In this document: positions 26,132 through 34,439 of the stretch, piece after piece
Numbering within the stretch: position 1 is the stretch's first letter
How the letters are laid out: each line of letters opens with the position of its first letter
NCBI RefSeq assembly: GCF_040362765.1
Contig: NZ_BAABWK010000001.1
Coordinates: 2,085,501-2,149,500, forward strand
Source of the DNA: Pyruvatibacter sp. HU-CL02332
GTDB taxonomy: Bacteria; Pseudomonadota; Alphaproteobacteria; CGMCC-115125
DNA: 64,000 bases
Direction: 5' to 3'
The notes under the pieces: generated by a model
Database searches by the model: none
What the model was told of the DNA's origin: nothing
What the model saw: only the letters and a program-made list of their open reading frames with translations
Translations under genes and position numbers: made by a program

Positions 26132-28054
26132 TCAAACGTTTACGCTTTGGGGAATCAATGACGGTTGCAGATAGTCGTAGCGATACCCATTGACCGCCCC
26201 ACGTTCTGATATCGACTCTTCAATGCCTTCCAAAGTGCGGCGGAAGTGCTTCAATGAATCGCGTACGAACTTGTTGTCGAAATAGTCATTGACGGACCTC
26301 AGCTTCTTTCCTGACGACGTGTTGTCATGGTACTTGCCGAGCGTCGTGTACTGTGAGGCTGATAGCACGCTCCACAACTCCATAACTTCCGTAAAATGCT
26401 GTGTACTAGGAAGGTAGTCCGACAGCGCTCCGGGCTCATCTCCAAAGTAGTCATGATACAGGCCAGCAGGCATGACAGGGCCAAAGTCGGCTTGCGGAAA
26501 GTTGACGGCCGAGTGTTGTGCAGACGCTGTGAAAATCATCTCAGAGACAGCTTGAACAAGATAGGAGCGGGTCGAAATTTTGCCTTCGGCCGTGCGCCCA
26601 TTTTGGTATTCGCCAAAGCCTGGAATTTTCCCGTCCCTGACAATTGTCTGAGCCCAAAGCTGAATTTCACAGTCATTTTCGACATCAAGATCAGTCGCGT
26701 AATAGGCCGACACATAACGGCAAACCCAATCCGTGATCGCATTCCACAGCACGGTACTATCTTCCAGGTACGGATAGAAAAAATCGAGTCCATCGGTCCC
26801 TTCGGGGCCTGAATAGGCATGTAGAACATCAATATCGATCAGCGGTGAGGAAGATTCACCGTCACGACTAATTTTTTCCGTCCTGAAATGCCCAACGCCA
26901 CGGTTCGTAATTTCACGCGGGAAAATATTCTCGTTGAAGAGGTTGCTAACCTTTTTGGCCAGCTGCGGATCTGAATTTAGTTTGCCTTGATCATAAAGAC
27001 CGAAGACCTCTTCAGCGATGTGCTGAATGTTGGACGCCATCGTGCCCGTAAAGTTGTGATCGAATATTCCGCCATTGTTCCTTTGTGGGCTTATGTTGAT
27101 GAGGTCGGTCGTCGCAAAATCCGTAATGTTGATGGTGCCTTCAAGGTGCGGCCTCAACAATTTGCTGATCGGGTGAACCTCTTTCGGAAGGCAAATACCG
27201 GTCGAAACGGCAAGTGCTTCCATCCAAAGATGCGTGCGTCCCAAATGTCCCACCAACTGATGCTGGTTGAAGTCAGCATTTTGGACGATGAATTTCGCGA
27301 TTTGCCAGTTGGGATCTCCTGGCTCAACAAGTTCCGCCTTGTTTCCACGGCGGACCAAAATCGCCAGAGGTTTCAATTTTCCGTCTGCGGAGACAAAAAG
27401 GGCTTTGGGCTGGTAGCCATATCGACGCTTCTGTTTTTCGCCATGGTCTTCGCTGCTACTGACACTGTCATTATCCTTCAGTGTACTGAGCGCATGGTAG
27501 TCCACCATGTAGTAGTCTTGCCCTGGCTTGATGAACGCGCTGAAGTCACGATCACTGGAAACCTTTTTCAGCATGCAGGGGTACACGCCCCCGACCCGCT
27601 GGTATGCAAAAAATTGATCCGAAATCTCAGTCGCCGCTGTGACATCTTCATCGCGTTCCAGGGCGATGGCGGCTTTTGCGCCAAATTGAAGCGCCCACAA
27701 CGACGTTGGGTGCCAGTCAACATACTCGCCCATATTTAGAAAACGGTCAGCGAGCGCCGACGTATCTGTAAAGCCTGAATTCGTTTGCTTTTCAGACCTG
27801 GTCCTCTGCAAACCCAGACCTTTCAGGGTCAATCCGTTGGAAGAGGCTTTGCCGGAGGGATAGTCCCACTCAACAGGCTTACCGTCCAAATCGAATTCAT
27901 AGACATTTGCTTTCACGCGAGACTGTCCCGAAAGACATGCGTCTTGCGGCAATGACACTTCGGTTCTTGCCCATGCGGATGTTGCAAGCGGCAATGACAA
28001 TGCGCCACCAAGGGCAAGACGGCGATTGATCGTCAGACGAGATTTGGTGGTCAT
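26132..28054 (-). CDS. Bacterial lipoxygenase, Tat-exported
   Basis: 640 residues. The N-terminus carries a twin-arginine signal (TINRRLALGGALSLPLATSAWA without the break; cut near AWA-RTEV). The catalytic domain has the lipoxygenase iron site: H270 and H275 in QLVGHLGRTHLWMEAL, H514 and N518 in SAQHSAVNFPQADFG, and a C-terminal carboxylate. The family also shows WQIAKFIVQNADFNQHQ, then HPISKLLRPHLEGTINI and YYATDLDVENDCEIQLWAQT. The enzyme should insert O2 into polyunsaturated fatty acids. The last residue is valine (IPQSVNV) where nearly all known enzymes have isoleucine. The N-terminal PLAT domain of eukaryotic enzymes is absent, as in other bacterial forms. It lies in the island behind tRNA-Phe. 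Confidence 0.92.
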   Translation of the reverse strand: MTTKSRLTINRRLALGGALSLPLATSAWARTEVSLPQDACLSGQSRVKANVYEFDLDGKPVEWDYPSGKASSNGLTLKGLGLQRTRSEKQTNSGFTDTSALADRFLNMGEYVDWHPTSLWALQFGAKAAIALERDEDVTAATEISDQFFAYQRVGGVYPCMLKKVSSDRDFSAFIKPGQDYYMVDYHALSTLKDNDSVSSSEDHGEKQKRRYGYQPKALFVSADGKLKPLAILVRRGNKAELVEPGDPNWQIAKFIVQNADFNQHQLVGHLGRTHLWMEALAVSTGICLPKEVHPISKLLRPHLEGTINITDFATTDLINISPQRNNGGIFDHNFTGTMASNIQHIAEEVFGLYDQGKLNSDPQLAKKVSNLFNENIFPREITNRGVGHFRTEKISRDGESSSPLIDIDVLHAYSGPEGTDGLDFFYPYLEDSTVLWNAITDWVCRYVSAYYATDLDVENDCEIQLWAQTIVRDGKIPGFGEYQNGRTAEGKISTRSYLVQAVSEMIFTASAQHSAVNFPQADFGPVMPAGLYHDYFGDEPGALSDYLPSTQHFTEVMELWSVLSASQYTTLGKYHDNTSSGKKLRSVNDYFDNKFVRDSLKHFRRTLEGIEESISERGAVNGYRYDYLQPSLIPQSVNV

Positions 28055-28159
28055 TGGATAGCTTTCAAATAGGAGCGGTGATCTTGAGCGTAGCCTTGAT
28101 CAGGTCTCTTGGCGAGGCCCATGCAGCGCGATCGCCTCTTGTGCAACTGATTGGACTTC

Positions 28160-28456
28160 TCAAAAAGGAGCCAGGTTGGCCAGCGAGATGGCTGCAGGTG
28201 CTGGTGGCTTGCCGCCAGGATACCTATGGGGACGCATAGGGTTGTAGTGGCACCGCCCGCGCGATGAGGATGCGGCATCCCAAAGATCGTTGAACGGGTC
28301 CCCATTCATCCGTCCGCCACGTAGATTCGTGCTGAAGCTTTCGTTGTATTCATCTTTCCAGGGCAAGTCTGGTTCGATGAACAAGGCATTCACCTCGCTC
28401 TCCTGCTCTCGCAGGGTCTCGACGGTCTGCTCCTCAGTGGACCTTGATCGTTTCAT
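28160..28456 (-). pseudogene. IS3-family transposase remnant (orfA start fused to orfB end)
   Basis: Minus-strand translation from an ATG at 28456 begins MKRSRSTEEQTVETLREQES, the start of IS3-group OrfA, then jumps to FIEPDLPWKDEYNESFSTNL, MNGDPFNDLWDAASSSRGR and YNPMRPHRYPGGKPPAPAAI, the C-terminus of OrfB. The OrfA remainder and the DDE catalytic core are missing, so this is an internal deletion remnant, inactive. A GGGGGC-containing stretch near 28505 could be what remains of the terminal repeat. It lies between the lipoxygenase and phospholipase-like genes and marks this segment as mobile. Confidence 0.8.
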
Positions 28457-28602
28457 CGTCCGTCTACGTCTTAAGATTGACTCTCCTGATTCTTGGAGGA
28501 AGTCTGGGGGCATACGTCGCGTCCGTTTTGGTCGATACTTCCGATGGTCACAAAAGAAGCGCGTTGCCTGGCCAGATACGGCACGCAACATAAGGAAACA
28601 CC

Positions 28603-29844
28603 ATGGTCTTATTCCCTCTGCACAATTTGCGTCCGCTTGCGATCCCGCTCATTGGTGCGCTTGCGTTTGGACCTGTCACGTCTGTAGCCGCCTATACGCC
28701 GGAAAATCACGAAAAATCGATTACCGACGGCGCCCGAATTTGTGTCGCCAAATACGGCGTTGAACTTTCCGATGATGTCCTGGAAGAGATGGCCAAAGGC
28801 GTAGTTGAACCCGACTACCTTACTTTCTCTTCATTTCAGATGCTCAAGCAGCGGGTGGAACCGGGTTCCTACGGCAAGCAGCGCAATATCTCTACGACTC
28901 GCATCGCTGCTCAATCGATCCATGGCAGTCCGAATCCAACGGCACCGATATACACTGACGCAAAATCTGATCAGGAAGCCCTCGCAAAAGCGACGCGGCT
29001 ACCTGAAAGTGACTTAATGCCAAATCGGCTTGATGTAGATATTTATGCCTACGACACCAATCAGGGCGTTCGTAACAAGATCCTTCTCAATGCCTCGCAG
29101 TTTCTGTGCGTCTCTCTTGCTCACAAGGACAAAGACCAGAGCGCCCGGAAATTCGGAAACTTCATGCACATGGTCGGGGACACTTACTCAGCGTCTCATG
29201 TCCAGCGGTCAGAGCCAGTCGGCTCTGAATGCGGTACAGAGAAGATCGAATGGCACTACAGCATGGATCTGATTTCGTGGAAGCTGCATCGCCCCGCTGA
29301 TCTGAATTCGGAAGACTGGCGGTTCCGGTGCCTGACGCAGCACAGCGCTGACCTGATCAATCAATGGTCACAAAGCCGAGTAGCCGTCGTGAGGGTTCAG
29401 GACGCCGACGACAAATTGGTCGCAGCCACCGCCGAAGTGAAAAAATCGTTGAAGCTGCTGTGCAGCCGGATACTTCAGGCGGACCCGGAGGTCCTTCGGC
29501 GGCCGGCCGGCGGAGCCAACGCTGGGTATTCCAGTGCCTCAGGCACTGATAACTGGGAAATCACATCGGACAAAAAGACTGATCTGGCAATCCAGCCAGT
29601 TGGCCTGACGGGCGCCGACGAGGCAAAGGCGTTCTATCAACGGGTGGCAGATGCGCTCAAGGAAGATGGCAGTGATGCTGAATTTTCCTACCCGTCTCGC
29701 GACTACCCGGACTTTTGCACCAACATACTGGCGGACGAGCCGCTTAACGAGCCGCTGCAGTGCACCGCCCAGGAAATTGAATGGGCAATGGACGACAGCG
29801 ACCGCGTTAAGAGCATGTGGATTCCCGCACGCGCACTTCGATAG
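28603..29844 (+). CDS. Exported zinc-dependent phospholipase C / S1-P1 nuclease-like protein
   Basis: 413 residues. A signal peptide (residues ~1-30, PLIGALAFGPVTSVAA-YTPE) leads to a mature helical protein. Residues 183-201 read KFGNFMHMVGDTYSASHVQ: H189-x3-D193-x5-H199, the spacing of the zinc signature of bacterial phospholipase C and of the S1/P1 nuclease fold. Other likely metal ligands are H36 (ENHEKSITDGA), D71 (VVEPDYLTF) and H218 (EWHYSMD). The C-terminal 150 residues are unrecognised. Phospholipid or nucleic acid could be the substrate; the adjacent lipoxygenase favours lipid. AAGGAAACACC precedes the ATG. It is divergent from the IS remnant and the lipoxygenase. Confidence 0.65.
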   Translation: MVLFPLHNLRPLAIPLIGALAFGPVTSVAAYTPENHEKSITDGARICVAKYGVELSDDVLEEMAKGVVEPDYLTFSSFQMLKQRVEPGSYGKQRNISTTRIAAQSIHGSPNPTAPIYTDAKSDQEALAKATRLPESDLMPNRLDVDIYAYDTNQGVRNKILLNASQFLCVSLAHKDKDQSARKFGNFMHMVGDTYSASHVQRSEPVGSECGTEKIEWHYSMDLISWKLHRPADLNSEDWRFRCLTQHSADLINQWSQSRVAVVRVQDADDKLVAATAEVKKSLKLLCSRILQADPEVLRRPAGGANAGYSSASGTDNWEITSDKKTDLAIQPVGLTGADEAKAFYQRVADALKEDGSDAEFSYPSRDYPDFCTNILADEPLNEPLQCTAQEIEWAMDDSDRVKSMWIPARALR

Positions 29845-29887
29845 CCAAAGTAAGCAGGAACGGGCAAAGCTAGGTGATGAAAATCAC

Positions 29888-30298
29888 CTAGCGCCGCACT
29901 TCAAAGATCACGATGTAAGACGCAAAGTCGCCAACCATGCGTTCCGTAAACCGACCATATGCGTTGTCCGGAGTGATCTTGAATGTGCCGATGACATCGT
30001 CGGCACCCAGCATATCGCGTTCCATCAAAGAAACGCTCAGCTCTTCAGCAGCGCTCGTGAAGTAATGTGGTTCCCACGTTTCGCCGGACAGGATCGCCTT
30101 GGTGCCTGCCGGATGGCGTTCGCCATTACTGAACGAGAAATAGACCTCATCCGCGTCGCTGCCCAACGTGGTACTTTCAGCCGTCACAGATATGATGAGC
30201 AAATACGGCTCGGGAGAATTGGTCTGAGCAGTCGCAGGCAGTGCGGCCAGGCCAAAGAAACTCAATGCCAGAATGACCACTTTCCATGCCCTATTCAT
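29888..30298 (-). CDS. Small exported C2-like beta-sandwich protein
   Basis: 136 residues from the ATG at 30298. The signal peptide is VVILALSFFGLAALPATA-QT. The mature part is beta-rich: YLLIISVTAESTTLGSDADE, VYFSFSNGERHPAG and 'LSVSLMERDMLGADDVIGTF'. The last segment strongly recalls the strand/loop of C2 domains (v-x-D-x-D-x-x-x-x-D-x-i-G), with Asp/Glu residues that could bind Ca2+. I cannot confirm the fold without a structure prediction. C2 and PLAT domains bring lipid-active enzymes to membranes, and this gene is convergent with the phospholipase-like gene (43 bp), so a partner role is plausible. Confidence 0.5.
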   Translation of the reverse strand: MNRAWKVVILALSFFGLAALPATAQTNSPEPYLLIISVTAESTTLGSDADEVYFSFSNGERHPAGTKAILSGETWEPHYFTSAAEELSVSLMERDMLGADDVIGTFKITPDNAYGRFTERMVGDFASYIVIFEVRR

Positions 30299-30563
30299 GT
30301 GGGCCAGTACACTGTTACTTATTCTGTATGCGAAGCGTATCATCGTCATTCCCCCTAAGAGATCAAGCCAGTGAGCAATGCGCCCACGTCAATTGTTGAT
30401 CGCAATAACCGTATCCGGCACTCGTTTTAATAGCAACGAACGGCAAGTAGGGGTCTCATGGCACAGCGGGCAACGCCAGACTTTGACCAAGGCGAACGGC
30501 CACGGAGGCATTCATGCCTCGATGGAATCCAGTCTCCGAGCGCCACCACCTAATGGAATCCGC

Positions 30564-31223
30564 CTAGCCGGTTGCTTCCCGCAGCGCCGGTTGGTTTGAC
30601 GCGCTTTCGAGCGCGGCCTCGAAGTCGCGCTTGGCGGATGCGGTGAGGCAGGGGAGCAGGACCGCGAAGTGTTGCTGGATGCCGCGTTCCTGGTCCGACC
30701 AGGTAATCTGCTGCAGCCCTTCTGAATCGCGCAGATAATCCATCCAGTAACGGCTGATGATCCACAGCGACCGGGTCAGCACATCCAGATCAATCGACAG
30801 GTCGCGTCGGAACAAGTCATCTTTCTTGATCCGTCTAAGCAGGCTTTCGAGTTCCTGATAATCCGCCACTTCTTCAGCGTTAGGCTGGTTGGCTGTCGCA
30901 AGGTCCGCCAGAAGCGCACGGTCTCGCAGCAAAAACCGATTGTCCCAGGTGATCTCCATCCCAAACAGGAGATGCTCCACATAGTCATCCTGAATGGTGC
31001 CCGGTTTGAGACTGGCCCGGCGCGACTTCGTCCGCAGCCGTGCCTGATCCTGCAGCTTTGTCGCCAGGTCGATCTTGGTAGGGAAGTGATAGGTGAGGTT
31101 TCCCTGCGAGATGCCTACCGCCAGTGCGATCTGCGTCAACGTCGTTGAGGCATAGCCCTTCTCGTTGAACATCCGGCGTCCGGCTTCAAGAATCCGGTCC
31201 GCAGTCTTCGCGCGCGATTTCAT
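30564..31223 (-). CDS. TetR/AcrR family regulator of the GMC oxidoreductase operon
   Basis: 219 residues. The helix-turn-helix is clear: ADRILEAGRRMFNEKGYAST, TLTQIALAVGISQGNLTYHF and PTKIDLATKLQ. The C-terminal part (residues 80-205) is helical with a conserved-looking TWDNRFLLRDRALLADLATA segment found in regulators of lipid and alcohol catabolism. It is divergent from the GMC oxidoreductase gene, and two near-identical dyads in the 110-bp gap are the obvious binding sites, so the protein probably represses both itself and the GMC operon. The ligand is unknown. Confidence 0.9.
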   Translation of the reverse strand: MKSRAKTADRILEAGRRMFNEKGYASTTLTQIALAVGISQGNLTYHFPTKIDLATKLQDQARLRTKSRRASLKPGTIQDDYVEHLLFGMEITWDNRFLLRDRALLADLATANQPNAEEVADYQELESLLRRIKKDDLFRRDLSIDLDVLTRSLWIISRYWMDYLRDSEGLQQITWSDQERGIQQHFAVLLPCLTASAKRDFEAALESASNQPALREATG

Positions 31224-31269
31224 AAAACAGCGAGTCTCCCAAATACCCTGAGAAGGGTGTGTTGACGAA

Positions 31270-31307
31270 TTAGGTTATACAACCTAAATATAGGTTACGG
31301 TACCTAA
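31270..31307. promoter_or_regulatory. Double TetR operator between tetR and GMC operon
   Basis: Site 1 (31270-31287) is TTAGGTT-ATAC-AACCTAA, a perfect 7-bp dyad. Site 2 (31290-31307) is ATAGGT-TACGGT-ACCTAA, a slightly imperfect version. Their centres are 20 bp apart, about two helical turns, so two dimers would sit on the same face. A TTGACG (31262-31267) just left of site 1 could be the -35 of the GMC promoter, with site 1 covering the -10 region. Confidence 0.75.
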
Positions 31308-31346
31308 TTACGCTTCAGACGGTCAGCTATTTTGCGGAGACGCCCG

Positions 31347-32837
31347 ATGGGTCAGAAAAACAGACATATCGTCATTGTCGGCGGCGGCACGTCGGGCACT
31401 GTGCTTGCGGCGCGCCTCAGCGAGGCCGCGGACCTGTCCGTCACGCTTCTTGAAACCGGCCCGGACGATGATACCTACGGCACTGACGTTCTTGAGCCAG
31501 CCCTTGCAGCAGACGCATGGTCAGGTGCGACCCCCATCGCCATCAATGTCATGGCGACCCAGTCCGGCGTCATCCCCATGCTGCAGGGGCGCCTCATCGG
31601 TGGCACCTCCGCCGTCAATGGTCTGGCCACCCTGCGCGGATTGCCAGGCGACTATGACGGCTGGGCCGCAGCAGGCCTTGACGGATGGGGCTGGCAGGAT
31701 GTGGCTGATACATTCATTGCCGCCGAGCGCGATATGGATTTCGGCGCGTCGCCCCTTCATGGCGATGCCGGGCCTCTGTCGGTCCGCCGGTGGCGCCGTG
31801 ACGAACTCAGCCATGCTCAGCGCACCTATTATGATGCGTTGGTCGATCATGGTGAGGCAGCGGTCCATGACGTCAATGACCCGTCGCAGCTCCCCGGCAT
31901 TGGTGTGTTCCCCGTCACGATTGACGAAAACGACAAACGGCTGACCACAAGCCTAGCCTATCTCACGGCGCAGGTGCGTGCCCGGGAAAACCTGACGATC
32001 CGTACCAATGCGGAGGTCGGAACCATTGCAGTGGAAAACGGTCGTGCGTCAGGCGTCATCCTGACCTCGGGCGAACATGTTGAGGCAGATGAAGTCATCC
32101 TGGCGGCAGGTGCCATCTCCTCGCCTGTTGTATTGCTGCGGTCAGGTATTGGACCCGCGGATCAGCTGTCGCAGCACCACATCAAGCTCCAAGCAGACCT
32201 TCCTGTCGGCGCCACCATGAGTGATCATTTGGGCCCCGGCATTCCCTATCGCCATGACGGACCGCGCGGCGGGGTTGGCGGCCCGGCTCAGGTAGTGCTC
32301 GTGGGTGCCTCCAACGGAACAGACGTGGACTATCACGCCTTCCCCATTGCCCCTGCACCGACGGATGATCAGACAGATTTCATGATGGCCGTCTTCCTCA
32401 TGCGCTCCAGCGGACGCGGCAGCGTGCGCCTGGGCGATACATTGGATGCCGATCCAGTCATCACGGCACCGCCTCTGCCTGACGATGCGCCCGAGCGCCT
32501 TCGCCACGGCTTCGACCGGATCGATGCGTGGGAACGGTCAAGCCATGCCCAGGAGCTGGGATGCCAGCCTGCAGAGCCCCATGATCTCACAGCCCCTGAT
32601 GCAGTCAGCAAGGCCTTGGAGCGTCTCACCCTGAGTTACTACCACATGACCAGTACCTGCCCCATGGGACCGGTGCTTGATGCGGATTGCCGGGTTCACG
32701 GAATCCAGGGCCTGCGGGTGGCCGATGCCTCCGTCATGCCCACCATCCCGACGGGCAACACCTATCTGGGCTGCGTGATGGTTGCCGAGCGCGTGGCCAG
32801 CAAGATGTTGGCCGAACAGGCCGCACGGCGCCCGTAG
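31347..32837 (+). CDS. GMC family FAD-dependent oxidoreductase
   Basis: About 496 residues from the ATG at 31347 (GGAGACGCCCG upstream). FAD-binding Rossmann motif HIVIVGGGTSGTVLAARLSE, the family signature GRLIGGTSAVNGLATLRGLP, a second signature AAGAISSPVVLLRSGIGP, and the catalytic His region HMTSTCPMG followed by VADASVMPTIPTGNTYLGCV. These flavoenzymes (choline and alcohol dehydrogenases, glucose-type oxidases) oxidise alcohols. The substrate is unknown. First gene of an operon with a DsbA-fold isomerase and an SDR, controlled by the divergent TetR. Confidence 0.92.
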   Translation: MGQKNRHIVIVGGGTSGTVLAARLSEAADLSVTLLETGPDDDTYGTDVLEPALAADAWSGATPIAINVMATQSGVIPMLQGRLIGGTSAVNGLATLRGLPGDYDGWAAAGLDGWGWQDVADTFIAAERDMDFGASPLHGDAGPLSVRRWRRDELSHAQRTYYDALVDHGEAAVHDVNDPSQLPGIGVFPVTIDENDKRLTTSLAYLTAQVRARENLTIRTNAEVGTIAVENGRASGVILTSGEHVEADEVILAAGAISSPVVLLRSGIGPADQLSQHHIKLQADLPVGATMSDHLGPGIPYRHDGPRGGVGGPAQVVLVGASNGTDVDYHAFPIAPAPTDDQTDFMMAVFLMRSSGRGSVRLGDTLDADPVITAPPLPDDAPERLRHGFDRIDAWERSSHAQELGCQPAEPHDLTAPDAVSKALERLTLSYYHMTSTCPMGPVLDADCRVHGIQGLRVADASVMPTIPTGNTYLGCVMVAERVASKMLAEQAARRP

Positions 32838-32870
32838 ATCAAACCAAACACCAAAGGAAGGAACGCAGAT

Positions 32871-33521
32871 ATGCCAGCGAACATTGACGTCTTCTGGTCG
32901 TTCAGAAGCCCTTACTCCTATCTGATTACGCCGGACCTGCTGCGCCTGCGTGCGGACTTTGACGTAACCGTGGCCCTGCGCCCGGTGATGCCAATCGCCA
33001 TACGTGACAAGGCATCTGTGTTTGATGCGAATGACAAGAAGCGCCCGCGCTACATCGTCATGGATTCACTGCGTCGGGCCGAGCTTCTGGGCCTCCCGAT
33101 GACCTGGCCTAAGCCGGACCCGATTGTTCAGGACAGGGAGACCTTCGAGGTGTCGGAGGATCAGCCCCGCATCTGGCGGCTCACTGGCCTGGGCGTTGAG
33201 GCAGAGCGCCGTGGCAAGGGCATTGATTTTGCCCGCGCGGCATCAGCCGTGATCTGGGGCGGCACCCTCGATTGGGATAAGGGCGATCATCTTGCGAAAG
33301 CAGCTGCAGAGGTCGGCCTTGATCTTGCGGACATGGAAGCCGCCATCCAGCCCGAAGAGATAAAGGCCCAGGTCGAAGACCACCACGCCCAGTTGGAGGC
33401 CGCCGGACATTGGGGCGTTCCCACCATGGTGTTCGAAGGCGAGCCGTTCTTCGGCCAGGACCGGGTGGACACCCTGCGCTGGCGGCTGGAGCAGAAGGGC
33501 GTGCCCGCACGAACCAAGTAG
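32871..33521 (+). CDS. 2-hydroxychromene-2-carboxylate isomerase-like (DsbA fold) protein
   Basis: 216 residues beginning IDVFWSFRSPYSYLITPDLL, the kappa-class GST/HCCA isomerase signature with the glutathione-contacting Ser in SPYSY. The C-terminal half shows the helical insert and GHWGVPTMVFEGEPFFGQDR, typical of the family. The naphthalene-pathway enzyme isomerises 2-hydroxychromene-2-carboxylate; here the neighbours (GMC oxidoreductase, SDR) do not prove an aromatic pathway, so only the fold and family are claimed. AAGGAAGGAACGCAG precedes the ATG. It is 33 bp behind the GMC gene. Confidence 0.88.
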   Translation: MPANIDVFWSFRSPYSYLITPDLLRLRADFDVTVALRPVMPIAIRDKASVFDANDKKRPRYIVMDSLRRAELLGLPMTWPKPDPIVQDRETFEVSEDQPRIWRLTGLGVEAERRGKGIDFARAASAVIWGGTLDWDKGDHLAKAAAEVGLDLADMEAAIQPEEIKAQVEDHHAQLEAAGHWGVPTMVFEGEPFFGQDRVDTLRWRLEQKGVPARTK

Positions 33522-33574
33522 CGCGTAACTCACAATATTCTTTGTACAGACGGACGAAAGAAGAGGATCAGGAA

Positions 33575-34369
33575 ATGGACCTGCAAATCAAAGGTAAGAA
33601 GGCAATCATGGCTGGCGGCAGTGCCGGTATGGGACGGGCGACAGCGGAGCGGCTGGCCGAGGCTGGTGTCGACCTGGTCATCACCGCGCGCCGCGAAGAG
33701 CGACTGGTGACAGCGGCAAAGGAAATCTCTGAAAAATACGGCACCAGCGTCACGCCGGTGGTGGCTGACTCATCGAAAGAAGAAGGCCGTCAGGCGCTCT
33801 TCGCAGCCTGCCCGGACCCAGACATCCTGGCCATTACGATCAAGCCGCCGGCACCCAACGGCGACTTTCTGAAGGTGACGCCGGAGATGTGGCGGGAGTC
33901 CGTCGAGACGGCGTTGATCGGACCCATCGAGATCATGCGCAACTATATTCCGGCGATGAAGGACAAGGGCTGGGGCCGCATCGTGAACATCGCCACGTTC
34001 TCGGCCAAGAATCCGATGATCTGGCGTCTGATGTCAGGCCCGGCCCGCTCGGCGCTGATCAACTACACAGCCAGCGTGTCCCGCGAAATCGCCAAACATG
34101 GCATCACGCTCAACAACCTCTTGCCCGGCATGTTCCAGACGGAAGGAGCGAGCGAAATCATGAAGGACTATGCGGACGCGTTCGGTTTGGAGCGGGACCC
34201 AGAGGTCGTGCGCCCACACTTCATGGCGAACAACCACATTCCTGCAGGTTTCATTGGCGAGGCTGATGACCTGGCGCCGTTGGCGGCGTTCCTCTGCAGT
34301 CCGCTCGCGCGCTTCATCGTGGGCCAGAACATCGTGATCGATGGCGGCCAGCACTACTCGCTCTTCTAG
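33575..34369 (+). CDS. SDR family protein lacking the canonical Tyr-x3-Lys
   Basis: 264 residues from the ATG at 33575 (AGAGGATCAGGAA upstream; the open frame to 33410 overlaps the previous gene). The Rossmann motif GKKAIMAGGSAGMGRATAE (GGxxxGxG) and the C-terminal VGQNIVIDGGQHY are typical short-chain dehydrogenase features. However the usual YxxxK position reads MSGPARSALINYTASVSREI: Tyr is replaced by Ser and Lys by Arg. Such FabG-like members with an 'S-x-x-A-R' active site form a known-looking subgroup, and a second one lies at 59963. Activity may use another residue or be lost. Third gene of the TetR-GMC operon. Confidence 0.88.
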   Translation: MDLQIKGKKAIMAGGSAGMGRATAERLAEAGVDLVITARREERLVTAAKEISEKYGTSVTPVVADSSKEEGRQALFAACPDPDILAITIKPPAPNGDFLKVTPEMWRESVETALIGPIEIMRNYIPAMKDKGWGRIVNIATFSAKNPMIWRLMSGPARSALINYTASVSREIAKHGITLNNLLPGMFQTEGASEIMKDYADAFGLERDPEVVRPHFMANNHIPAGFIGEADDLAPLAAFLCSPLARFIVGQNIVIDGGQHYSLF

Positions 34370-34381
34370 ACGCCAGGAAAA

Positions 34382-34414
34382 ACCGGTTGGCCAGCGCAAT
34401 GCTGGGCAACCGGT
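34382..34414. terminator. Hairpin between convergent SDR and transporter genes
   Basis: ACCGGTTGGCCAGC and GCTGGGCAACCGGT form a 14-bp stem with one mismatch and loop GCAAT, between two convergent stops. It has no T-tract, so it would be a weak intrinsic terminator or 3'-end stabiliser. Confidence 0.5.
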
Positions 34415-34439
34415 CTCTGGTTCGGTGTCTGCGTGCCAC

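Noticed and set aside
26987-27739. 250-residue open frame opposite the lipoxygenase
   Set aside because: The minus-strand lipoxygenase has its complete catalytic motif set; the plus frame has no recognisable domain.
25175-30563. Complete integrative element at tRNA-Phe
   Set aside because: No integrase, no second copy of the tRNA 3' end and no mobilisation genes were seen, so only an accessory island is claimed.
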